Part shown: positions 32,888-40,492 of the stretch, piece after piece
How the letters are laid out: every line of letters starts with the position of its first letter
Numbering within the stretch: the first letter of the stretch is position 1
Origin: an uncultured Dysosmobacter sp.
Lineage (GTDB): Bacteria > Bacillota > Clostridia > Oscillospirales > Oscillospiraceae
Assembly: GCA_934563745.1 (NCBI GenBank)
Contig: CAKTHE010000009.1
Location: forward strand, 1 to 64,000
DNA length: 64,000 nt
Direction of reading: 5' to 3'
Translations under genes and position numbers: made by a program
Notes under the pieces: model-generated
What the model was told of the DNA's origin: nothing
Databases searched by the model: none
The model's input: only the letters and a program-made list of their open reading frames with translations

Positions 32888-34462
32888 ATGAAGACCAAGC
32901 AGGTTACTCTTGAAGAAGCCCTGAATCTGATCCCGGATGGCGCCAATGTGGCCGTCTCCGGCTTTATGCTGGGCTGCGTCCCCCGCGAGCTGTATGTGGG
33001 CATTGCCGACCGTTTCCAGAAGACCGGCCATCCCCGGGGCCTGACGGTCATGCACGCCGCCGGCAACGGCAACAACAAGGACCAGGGCATCATCGACTTT
33101 TCCTATGAGGGCCTGATCTCCCGCTACATCTGCGGTCACTACGCCAACAACAGCCGCCTGATCGACCTGACCAATGCCAATAAGATCACGGCATACAACT
33201 TCCCCCAGGGCGTTATCGCCCATATGTACCGTGCGGCGGCCGCCGGCAAACCCGGCGAGATCACCCGCATCGGCCTGCACACTTTCTGCGATCCCCGGCT
33301 GCAGGGCGGCAAGATGAACGAGGTCACCAAGGAAGACCTGGTGGAGCTGCTGCACATTGACGGTGAGGAATATCTGCTTTACAAGACGCCGAAGCTGGAC
33401 ATCGGCCTGATCCGCGGCACCACCGCCGACGAGTTCGGCAACATCACCATCGAAGAGGAATTTGCACCTCTGGATGCCCTGGACATTGCCATGGCCGTGC
33501 GCACCATGGGCGGCAAGGTGATCGTTCAGGTCAAGAACGTGGTCTCCTCCAAGTCCATGGACCGCACCAAGGTCCTCATTCCCGGCAACATGGTGGATGC
33601 CGTGGTCGTCAGCGAAAATCCCATTGAGAATCACCGCCAGACGCCCGGCTCCTTCTACGATCCCGTGCTGGCCGGCCACTATCAGCTGGATAATGTGGGC
33701 TTCACCTCTATCCCCTTTGATGAGCGCAAGGTCATCGCCCGCCGCGCCGCTATGGAGCTGACGCCCAATTCCGTGGTGAACCTGGGCATCGGCATTCCCG
33801 AGGGCGTGGCCGCCGTGGCCACCGAGGAAGGCGCCGGCGACCAGCTGCTGCTGACCATCGAGAGCGGCCTGATCGGCGGTATCCCCACCGGCGGCCAGAA
33901 CTTCGGCTCCGCCATCAATGCCTGGGCCGCCCTGCCGGAGGCTTCTCAGTTCGATTATTACAACGGCGGCAACCTGGCCCTGACCTGCCTGGGCTTCGCC
34001 GAAGTGGATCCCACCGGCAACGTCAACGTCTCCAAATTCGGCTCCCGCATCGCCGGTGTGGGCGGCTTCGTGGATATTTCCCAGTCCACCAAGACCATTC
34101 TCTTCACCGGCACCATGACCGCCGGCGGCCTGAAGCTGGCCTTTGAGGACGGCAAGCTGGTCATCGTGCAGGAGGGCAAGAAGATCAAGTTCAAGAACAA
34201 TCTGGACCAGGTGACCTTCAGCTCCCAGTTCAGCAAGGAGACTCATCAGCGCGTCCTGTTCATCACCGAGCGCTGCGTCTTCCAGATCGTGGAGGAAGGG
34301 CTCAAGCTCATCGAAGTGGCCCCCGGCATCGACATTGAAAAGGACATCCTCCCCTACATGGAGTTCAAGCCCATCATTCCCGAGAACGTGCCTCTGATGG
34401 ACGCCCGGATCTTCCGGGACGAGCCCATGGGCCTGGCCGAAATGATCGCAGCCAAGGCCTGA
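32888..34462 (+). CDS. Acyl-CoA:acetate (propionate-type) CoA-transferase
   Basis: This 524-residue fused alpha-beta class I CoA-transferase moves CoA between short-chain acids; the length equals that of Clostridium propionicum propionate CoA-transferase. The alpha half begins MKTKQVTLEEALNLIPDGANVAVSGF and includes GLHTFCDPRLQGGK. In the beta half, LGIGIPEGVAA is followed by the catalytic Glu in TIESGLIGGIPTGG. Later FSKFGSRIAGVGGF-like segments are present. It has a strong AAAAGGAGG ribosome site, a sigma-54 promoter and a divergent activator, so it is inducible, probably by an acid or acyl-CoA. Confidence 0.9.
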   Translation: MKTKQVTLEEALNLIPDGANVAVSGFMLGCVPRELYVGIADRFQKTGHPRGLTVMHAAGNGNNKDQGIIDFSYEGLISRYICGHYANNSRLIDLTNANKITAYNFPQGVIAHMYRAAAAGKPGEITRIGLHTFCDPRLQGGKMNEVTKEDLVELLHIDGEEYLLYKTPKLDIGLIRGTTADEFGNITIEEEFAPLDALDIAMAVRTMGGKVIVQVKNVVSSKSMDRTKVLIPGNMVDAVVVSENPIENHRQTPGSFYDPVLAGHYQLDNVGFTSIPFDERKVIARRAAMELTPNSVVNLGIGIPEGVAAVATEEGAGDQLLLTIESGLIGGIPTGGQNFGSAINAWAALPEASQFDYYNGGNLALTCLGFAEVDPTGNVNVSKFGSRIAGVGGFVDISQSTKTILFTGTMTAGGLKLAFEDGKLVIVQEGKKIKFKNNLDQVTFSSQFSKETHQRVLFITERCVFQIVEEGLKLIEVAPGIDIEKDILPYMEFKPIIPENVPLMDARIFRDEPMGLAEMIAAKA

Positions 34463-34550
34463 TTCCCTTTGTTACCCTCTTTTTCCCCATATACCCCCTA
34501 ACCTGCGGCATGGACGGCACGGCGTTCCTTCACCGTGCGCCGCACCTGTG

Positions 34551-34585
34551 AAAAAGCGCTCCGGAGCGATCCGGGGCGCTTTTTC
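34551..34585 (+). terminator. Terminator after the CoA-transferase
   Basis: AAAAAGCGCTCC / GGGGCGCTTTTT hairpin with U-run, about 90 bases after the stop codon. Confidence 0.7.
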
Positions 34586-34655
34586 CAGTCCGGCACCGCC
34601 TTCAAAGATCCGGACGCCTTGAAAAACACGCGCCGCCCGCAGCCCAGAACCTATA

Positions 34656-34698
34656 AAAGAAGCCCCGGGGCCGGATTGTTCCGGACCCGGGGCTTCTT
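34656..34698 (-). terminator. Terminator of lpd
   Basis: AAGAAGCCCCGGG / CCCGGGGCTTCTT with further inner pairing and a TTTTAT tail on the minus strand. Confidence 0.82.
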
Positions 34699-34707
34699 CG
34701 CTCCGCA

Positions 34708-36120
34708 TCAGTTCTTGGCGTGAATGGCGCGCTTCTCCACGCTCAGCGCCGCCTCCCGCACCGCCTCGGTCACCGTGGGGTGCGAGTGAATGGTGGTGAT
34801 CAGATCCTCCACCGTAGCACCCATGCGCAGGGCCAGCGCCCCCTCGGCAATCAGGTCGCTGGCGTGAGGCCCGATGATGTGCATCCCCAGCACGCGGCCC
34901 GTGCCCTGCTCCGCCACGATCTTGACCGTACCCTTGCCTCCGGCCAGGATCAGTGCCCGGCCGTTTGCCGCCAAGGGGAACTTGCCCACCTGATAGGCAA
35001 GTCCCAGGGCTTTGGCCGCCTCTTCCGTCAGTCCGACGGAAGCAGCCTCGGGCTCAATATACACGCAGGTGGGGTTCGTGCTCTCGTCATAGACGCTGTC
35101 CAGCCCGCAGATATTCTCCGCCGCCACTTCGCCCATGGCGGAGGCCGTGTGGGCCAGCTGGGCCCGGCCCTTGACGCAGTCGCCGATGGCGTAGACGCCG
35201 GGCACATTGGTGCACATGTGGTCGTCCGTCAGGATCTGCCCCCGCTCATGTGCCACGCCGCCCTGATCCAGGCACAGAGACTCCGTATTGGGCCGGCGGC
35301 CCACCGCCACCAGCACCTTTTCCACCTCGTAGGCGACCGCCGCCTCCTTTTTCAGGTCCTTGCAGGCAAGGCGCACGCCGCCGTCGCAGGGCTCCACCGC
35401 CTCCACGGCGGTCTGCATGTGCAGATCCACGCCCAGCTTGCGCAGGTACATCAGCCCCAGGCGCGTCAGATCCCCATCCAGCATGGGCAGCACATGATCC
35501 TGCATCTCGATCACCGTGACCTTGGTGCCGAAGCCCGCATAAGCGCAGGCCAGCTCCAGCCCGATCACGCCGCCGCCGATCACCGCCATGGATTTCGGCA
35601 GTGTCTCCAGAGAGAGGGCACCGGTGGAATCCACGCAGTCCGGATTCTCCCGCAGGCCGGGAATGGGCGGGATCGCGTTGACGGAGCCGGTAGCCAGAAT
35701 GATGGCGTCTGCCGTCAGGGTTTCCTTGGTCCCGTCCTCATGCGTCAGCTCCATGGTTTTGGGCGCGGTAAAGGCCGCCGTCCCTGTCAGCTGGCGCACA
35801 CCATTGGATTTAAGCAAAGTGGCTATGCCGCCGGTAAGCTTCTTGGTCACGGCGTCCTTATGGGCAATGACCTGCGGAAAATTCACCGACACGCCCTGGA
35901 CATCCACGCCGATATCCGCCGCCTCGCCCCGCAGGGAAATCGCCAGCTCCGCGCTGTGCAGCAGGCACTTTGTGGGAATGCAGCCCACATTCAGGCAGGT
36001 GCCGCCCAGATGTTCCCGTTCCACAAGGGTCACGTCTGCCCCCAGCTGGGCGGCACGAATCGCCGCCACATAGCCGCCCGGGCCTCCGCCCACAACCAGC
36101 ACGCTCTTTTTTTCTTCCAT
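34708..36120 (-). CDS. lpd: Dihydrolipoyl dehydrogenase
   Basis: This FAD-dependent disulfide oxidoreductase (E3) reoxidises lipoamide or a similar dithiol. The 470-residue protein has the FAD motif VVGGGPGG (about 9-16), redox disulfide GGTCLNVGCIPTK (about 39-51), NAD site VIGGGVIGLELA, second FAD motif YAIGDC, and the base pair HSHPTVTE near the C terminus. No lipoyl protein or E1/E2 genes are nearby, so its complex is coded elsewhere. The start at 36120 follows AAAGGAG. The peptide-binding lipoprotein gene ends 69 bases upstream. Confidence 0.94.
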   Translation of the reverse strand: MEEKKSVLVVGGGPGGYVAAIRAAQLGADVTLVEREHLGGTCLNVGCIPTKCLLHSAELAISLRGEAADIGVDVQGVSVNFPQVIAHKDAVTKKLTGGIATLLKSNGVRQLTGTAAFTAPKTMELTHEDGTKETLTADAIILATGSVNAIPPIPGLRENPDCVDSTGALSLETLPKSMAVIGGGVIGLELACAYAGFGTKVTVIEMQDHVLPMLDGDLTRLGLMYLRKLGVDLHMQTAVEAVEPCDGGVRLACKDLKKEAAVAYEVEKVLVAVGRRPNTESLCLDQGGVAHERGQILTDDHMCTNVPGVYAIGDCVKGRAQLAHTASAMGEVAAENICGLDSVYDESTNPTCVYIEPEAASVGLTEEAAKALGLAYQVGKFPLAANGRALILAGGKGTVKIVAEQGTGRVLGMHIIGPHASDLIAEGALALRMGATVEDLITTIHSHPTVTEAVREAALSVEKRAIHAKN

Positions 36121-36189
36121 CTCAATCCGCTCCTTTCCCCGGACACTGACGGCCCGGCCGCTCAATCAAGTCTGTGTTCTGTCCCGGGT

Positions 36190-37797
36190 TCAGGACGCCG
36201 GTCCCACTTTCCGGAAGCTGAAAAATCCACGGGCATCCCGGCAGGCGCCGCCGAACGACTCCCGCAGCTTCCAGGCGGCGGCACTGTGATAAAGCGGCGT
36301 CAGGGCATAGCCGCTTAAAAACAGGCTCTCGGCGTCGTGCAGGCACGCCTGCCGGGCGGTCGCATCCGATGCCCGGGCGATCACGGCCAGCAGCGTGTCA
36401 TACGCGCTGTTGGAATAATGCGTCACATTGTTCTCACCATTACTGCGCCACTGGGTCAAAAAGCCCTCCGCATCGTTGGCAAGGCCCCGGACCTCGTCCA
36501 GCGCCAGAGTATATTCTCCGGACCGAAGCACGCCGCGCAGCTCATCCTTCGTCAGCGCGCGGACCGTAACATGAAGCCCCAGCACCTGCCGCCAGGCCGT
36601 GCACAGGCTGCGCGCCACCGCGGTATCCCGCTCCGTATCCTCACACACCAGTTCCACCGCCGGGAAGGTATCCCGGTCATACCCCGCCTCATCCAGGGCA
36701 AGCCGTGCCTCCTCGCAGCGTCCCTCATAGCCTTCGGCATCCGTCCCCTGCAGTGCGCCGCCGGCGCTGCGGAAATCCTCATCCCCGCTGCCGGGCACGC
36801 CGGCAGGGACCAGTGCCTCGGCCGCCGTGACCGTCGGGCCGGCCGCCTCACACACCGCGGCATAGTCCACCGCCTTGGACAGCGCTTCCCGCACGGAGGG
36901 GTCGTCCATCGGTCCCGCCTGCAGATTAAACAGCAGTGCCTCGGCGGAAAGCTGCATCACCGGGGTCCGGTTGGCATCTGCCGCCAGCTTGGCATATTCG
37001 GCCTCCGGCAGTGCACCCACAAAATCCACAGTCCCGGCGGAATAGAGCTCCCACGCTTCATCTGCCGTCTGCGCAAAGTAGAAGTCCAGCTCCGACGGGC
37101 CACTCCCCTCCGCGTAATAACAGGGGTTCCGCTCCAGCGTCCAGCTGGTCTCACTGCTGGTTTTGAGCACATAAGGACCGTTGCCGATCCGCCCCTCCGG
37201 CACGGATGGGTCCGAACCGCTTGGCAGCGGCATGGTGGCCGGAGCCGTGCAGACATCGCTTAAAAACCAATCGAACTTCCCGCTCAGCGTCACGACCAGC
37301 GTTGTATCGTTCTTCGCGGACACCGCCAGCGCGGAAAGGTCCCCGCCCCTGCGTACCGTCTCATAGCCCTGAACGACGGATAAAAGCGAGGCGTTGGGTG
37401 AAGCGGTGGCCGGATCCGCCAGGCGCTGCCAGGCGTAAACAAAATCTGCCGCCGTGACCGCCGTTCCGTCAGACCACTTGGCCCGGCGCAGATGGAAGGT
37501 GTAGTCCACGGTCCCATCCGCGTTTTCATCCACATCATAGCTGCGCGCCATGCCGTTTTCCACCGTCGTTCCGCCGCTGACGCTGCTGGCAACCTGCATC
37601 AGATTCTCATACAGATGATCCGTCAGCGTCTCTTCACTGACTGTCTGCACCTTGGCCGGATCCAGTGTTTCCGGTGCCTCTCCCACGCACACGCTGAGCG
37701 TATAATCCGCCGCCGTTTCAGAGCCGCACCCGCTCAGCGCGCCGACGCACATCAAGGCCGCCAGCGCCAACGCCGTCAGCCGTTTGCTTTTTTTCAT
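36190..37797 (-). CDS. Oligopeptide-binding lipoprotein (OppA/SBP family 5)
   Basis: This extracellular solute-binding protein of an ABC importer is 535 residues long. The lipoprotein signal has lipobox GALSGC. Family motifs are ETLDPAKVQTVSEETLTDHLYENLMQ at the mature N terminus and YTFHLRRAKWSDGTAVTAADFVYAWQR. No permease or ATPase genes are adjacent, so it is an orphan receptor or, as in some Firmicutes, a peptide-signal sensor. AAGGAGG precedes the start. Confidence 0.9.
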   Translation of the reverse strand: MKKSKRLTALALAALMCVGALSGCGSETAADYTLSVCVGEAPETLDPAKVQTVSEETLTDHLYENLMQVASSVSGGTTVENGMARSYDVDENADGTVDYTFHLRRAKWSDGTAVTAADFVYAWQRLADPATASPNASLLSVVQGYETVRRGGDLSALAVSAKNDTTLVVTLSGKFDWFLSDVCTAPATMPLPSGSDPSVPEGRIGNGPYVLKTSSETSWTLERNPCYYAEGSGPSELDFYFAQTADEAWELYSAGTVDFVGALPEAEYAKLAADANRTPVMQLSAEALLFNLQAGPMDDPSVREALSKAVDYAAVCEAAGPTVTAAEALVPAGVPGSGDEDFRSAGGALQGTDAEGYEGRCEEARLALDEAGYDRDTFPAVELVCEDTERDTAVARSLCTAWRQVLGLHVTVRALTKDELRGVLRSGEYTLALDEVRGLANDAEGFLTQWRSNGENNVTHYSNSAYDTLLAVIARASDATARQACLHDAESLFLSGYALTPLYHSAAAWKLRESFGGACRDARGFFSFRKVGPAS

Positions 37798-37868
37798 TGC
37801 CTGCGCCTCCTTCGTCCGGAGCTTTCAGCCGGCGTTTCCACCGCCGGGATCAAATCATTTGAGCTTTT

Positions 37869-37897
37869 ATTATAGTGTCGTTCCGAACGCTTGTAAA
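37869..37897 (-). promoter_or_regulatory. Promoter of the peptide-binding lipoprotein gene
   Basis: On the minus strand, TTTACA (37892-37897), 17 bases, TATAAT (37869-37874). The spacer holds the palindrome CGTTCCGAACG, a possible operator. Confidence 0.75.
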
Positions 37898-37954
37898 GGG
37901 CGCCGCCCAAAATGTAACAAAAAATTACAAAATTGCCGTTTTCTTCCCCGGCCT

Positions 37955-37992
37955 TCAAAAAGCGGCCTCTGCCCAAAAGGCAGAGGCCGCTT
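37955..37992 (-). terminator. Terminator of the DEAD-box helicase gene
   Basis: AAGCGGCCTCTGCC / GGCAGAGGCCGCTT, 14 perfect pairs, then TTTTT on the minus strand, 12 bases after the stop. Confidence 0.9.
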
Positions 37993-38004
37993 ATCACCCG
38001 GCGC

Positions 38005-39162
38005 TTATTTGCATTCCTTCAGTCCGCCGTTTTCGTCAAAGCAGACCGGGATCACCTCATTGCGGGTATTTTTCGCAATATCATCCATGCGCATCTTGGC
38101 CGGATAGTCCGACACGAAGCTGTAAGCCACGCCGTGCCGTTTGGCCCGTCCGGTCCGCCCGATCCGGTGCACGTAATCCTGGTTTTCATCCGGGATGTCG
38201 CAGTTGAACACCACGTCCACGTCATCCACGTCGATGCCGCGGGCCGCCACGTCCGTGGATACAAACACCCGCAGCTCGCCCTTGCGGAACCGCTCCATCA
38301 CGGCTTCCCGCTTTTTCTGGGGAATATCGCCGTGGATGCAGTCCGCGTCAATGCCGCGCATCTGCAGGAATTTGCAGATACGCTCCGTGGAGCCCTTGGT
38401 GTTGCAGAAGGCCATCGCCCGGTCGTATCCGTTCAGCTCCAGGATCCGGACCATGGCGTCCACCTTCTCATTCATGGATACCTCCATGCGGTACTGCTGA
38501 ATGTCCGGCTTGTTCTTTTCGTCCGCCCGGACGGTGATTTCCTCCGCGTCCCGCTGATAAACCCAGGCGATGTCCATCACCTCCCGGGAAATCGTTGCCG
38601 AAAACAGCCCCAGGTTTTTGCGTTTATTCATCCGATCCAGCAGCCGGGTCACATCGTGGATAAAGCCCATGTCCAGCATCCGGTCCGCCTCGTCCAGCAC
38701 CACGGTCTGCGCCGTGTCCACCCGGACCGTCCGCCGCTTCATATGATCGGACAGGCGGCCGGGCGTCGCCACCACGATCTGGGGCTTCTTTTTCAGGATC
38801 TCGATCTGCTTGTTGATCGGCTGGCCGCCGTAAAGGCATACCATGCGGATCCCCTGCTTGTAAGCGGCAATGTCCCGCAGCTCCCCCGTGATCTGAATGG
38901 CAAGCTCCCGGGTCGGCGAGAGGATCACTGCCTGAACGCTTTCATCCTCCGGGTCGATATGCTCGACGATGGGGATGCCGAAGGCAAAGGTCTTTCCGGT
39001 TCCGGTGGGCGCCTTCGCGATCACATCCTGCCAGTTCATCATGGGCGGAATGCACCCCGCCTGCACCGGCGTGGTCACCTCCAGGCCCCGTTTTTCAATT
39101 GCGCGCATGATCTCCGGCGACAGCCCCAGGCTGTCAAACCGGACCCCTTCCGTTAGTTCCAT
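38005..39162 (-). CDS. DEAD-box ATP-dependent RNA helicase
   Basis: This RNA helicase unwinds structured RNA, for example during ribosome assembly or mRNA decay. At 385 residues it is a minimal helicase core with no C-terminal extension. Motifs in order: Q-motif FDSLGLSPEIMRAIEKRG...TPVQ, Walker A APTGTGKT, PTRELAIQ, TPGRL, DEAD, SAT (FSATIS), ARGIDVDDVD and HRIGRTGR. The ATG at 39162 is chosen because MELTEGVRFDSLG matches the family start; the upstream frame lacks a ribosome site. It has its own promoter with a ~110-base leader. Confidence 0.93.
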   Translation of the reverse strand: MELTEGVRFDSLGLSPEIMRAIEKRGLEVTTPVQAGCIPPMMNWQDVIAKAPTGTGKTFAFGIPIVEHIDPEDESVQAVILSPTRELAIQITGELRDIAAYKQGIRMVCLYGGQPINKQIEILKKKPQIVVATPGRLSDHMKRRTVRVDTAQTVVLDEADRMLDMGFIHDVTRLLDRMNKRKNLGLFSATISREVMDIAWVYQRDAEEITVRADEKNKPDIQQYRMEVSMNEKVDAMVRILELNGYDRAMAFCNTKGSTERICKFLQMRGIDADCIHGDIPQKKREAVMERFRKGELRVFVSTDVAARGIDVDDVDVVFNCDIPDENQDYVHRIGRTGRAKRHGVAYSFVSDYPAKMRMDDIAKNTRNEVIPVCFDENGGLKECK

Positions 39163-39275
39163 ATTGTCTCTCTTTCCTGGAAGGTCCACGCATTCGCACC
39201 GCCGCGGCAGCCCGGTGATCCTTCCTGTCTTCATAATCCGGGCAGCCGCAAAGGCGGACAAACCCTAGTTATTTT

Positions 39276-39304
39276 ATTATAAACCATAGCAAAACCCCTT
39301 GTAA
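39276..39304 (-). promoter_or_regulatory. Promoter of the helicase gene
   Basis: On the minus strand, TTACAA (39299-39304), 17 bases, TATAAT (39276-39281). Confidence 0.7.
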
Positions 39305-39340
39305 AGGCATACCGAGTCTTTTCTCCCGGCCTTCCGCCGC

Positions 39341-39377
39341 AAAAAGCCGGACAGCCCCTCCAAAGGCCGTCCGGCTT
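39341..39377 (-). terminator. Terminator of sdpRI
   Basis: GCCGGACGGCC / GGCTGTCCGGC (G-U allowed) followed by TTTTTG on the minus strand, 22 bases after the sdpI stop. Confidence 0.75.
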
Positions 39378-39398
39378 CCCATACGGTTTCCTGCGCAA

Positions 39399-40052
39399 TT
39401 ATTCCGCTCTTCCCCTTCGGTGATAGCAAGCATAGCTGTATCCCAGCGAGACGGCGCTGATCCCCACAATGCCGCTCATCAGCACCCAAAACACAACCCG
39501 CTCCGGCAGCAGCAGACTGCACGGCATCAAAACCACGCCCCATACAAACCACAGCCAGCCGCAGAGCCGGTGCGTCCGGGTCCAGACGTCCGGATCCGCC
39601 ATGGTCCAGGGCGTCCGGATCCCGAAAAAGTAGTTGGGCTTGATCTTTCCCATCATGTTGCCCAATAAAATGAACAGCACGCTTACAAGCAAAAGAATGC
39701 CGCGTCCGATGGACACCGTTCCGGGATGCAGGATCTCCGTGAGCATCATGGTGTTGACCGCCAGCAGGAAAAGTTCCATGCCCACGGCAAAGAGGTCGTA
39801 ATATTTCTGAAACTTTTCGTAGTTGCGCCGGCGGGGATCCAGCCGGGGAATGATCTGAAACAGCACCGCAAAGAGAGCGCCCAGTCCCGCCAGCATCCAC
39901 AGCGTCCATCGGCTTCCATAGCCGTCCGCCTGCCCATCCAGGCCGAAGTGCGTCGGGACCTGTTCCGGCATCCGGCGCCAGACGGCCGCCAAAGCCGCCG
40001 GCTGGATCAGCGCCGCCAGCCACATGACCGCAATGCTTCTTTTATTTTTCAT
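39399..40052 (-). CDS. sdpI: SdpI-family immunity/signalling membrane protein
   Basis: This 217-residue protein has about six membrane segments. In B. subtilis, SdpI gives immunity to the killing peptide SdpC and sequesters the repressor SdpR. The DUF1648 start (PEQVPTHFGLDGQADGYGS, about 29-47) and the conserved cytoplasmic motif FFGIRTPWTMADPDVWTRTHRLCG are visible. It overlaps the ArsR-type repressor gene by 11 bases. No SdpA, SdpB or SdpC gene is nearby. Confidence 0.85.
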   Translation of the reverse strand: MKNKRSIAVMWLAALIQPAALAAVWRRMPEQVPTHFGLDGQADGYGSRWTLWMLAGLGALFAVLFQIIPRLDPRRRNYEKFQKYYDLFAVGMELFLLAVNTMMLTEILHPGTVSIGRGILLLVSVLFILLGNMMGKIKPNYFFGIRTPWTMADPDVWTRTHRLCGWLWFVWGVVLMPCSLLLPERVVFWVLMSGIVGISAVSLGYSYACYHRRGRAE

Positions 40053-40320
40053 GGGTCCCCTCCCCTTTCAGCCCGGCGATCCAGCCGGTGATCTCGTCCA
40101 GCACGGACACATTCAGTTCGTAGTAGATAAATTTGCCCCGGCGATCGTCCGTAACCAGTCCGGCAGCCTTGAGCACCGCCAAATGGTGGGAGACCGTGGC
40201 AGCCGTCATGTCAAAACCGGCGGCCAGGTCACCCGCCGTCCGCGCCCCACCCCGCAGGCGCGCCAGGATCTCCCGCCGGGTCGGATCGCTGAGGGCCCGG
40301 AACGTCTCTTGAAAGCCCAC
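40042..40320 (-). CDS. sdpR: ArsR-family autorepressor, SdpR-like
   Basis: This is a 92-residue winged-helix repressor. The core DPTRREILARLRGGARTAGDLA and recognition helix MTAATVSHHLAVLKAAGLV, then the beta-wing RRGKFIYYEL, are characteristic. It lacks the CVC metal site of ArsR/SmtB sensors, fitting control by a membrane partner instead. The start is a GTG at 40320 behind GGAGGAGG. A perfect palindrome just downstream of its -10 box is the likely autoregulatory operator. Confidence 0.9.
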   Translation of the reverse strand: MGFQETFRALSDPTRREILARLRGGARTAGDLAAGFDMTAATVSHHLAVLKAAGLVTDDRRGKFIYYELNVSVLDEITGWIAGLKGEGTHEK

Positions 40321-40345
40321 GGTCCCGCCTCCTCCGCAGATTGTT

Positions 40346-40365
40346 ATTTAGATTTTTATCTAAAT
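40346..40365. promoter_or_regulatory. SdpR operator palindrome
   Basis: ATTTAGAT-TTTT-ATCTAAAT, a perfect 8-bp inverted repeat, sits directly after the -10 box of the sdpR promoter. A partial copy (ATTTGTCTAAAT, 40411-40422) lies upstream of the -35. ArsR-family repressors bind such AT-rich 12-2-12-like repeats. Confidence 0.75.
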
Positions 40366-40368
40366 GTT

Positions 40369-40397
40369 AGTTTACACAGGTTTCTCGCTCCTGTCAA
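40369..40397 (-). promoter_or_regulatory. Promoter of sdpRI
   Basis: On the minus strand, TTGACA (40392-40397), 17 bases, TAAACT (40369-40374). Confidence 0.8.
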
Positions 40398-40440
40398 GAT
40401 ACATTTTGATATTTGTCTAAATGTCCTTTTGTTTCTTGCC

Positions 40441-40480
40441 AAAAAAGCAGGACGGCGAAGTCAATCGCCATCCTGCTTTT
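40441..40480 (-). terminator. Terminator of the glycogen operon
   Basis: AGCAGGATGGCGA / TCGCCGTCCTGCT (one G-U pair) followed by TTTTTTGG on the minus strand, 13 bases after the glgP stop. Confidence 0.88.
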
Positions 40481-40492
40481 CATCGGATCTCC

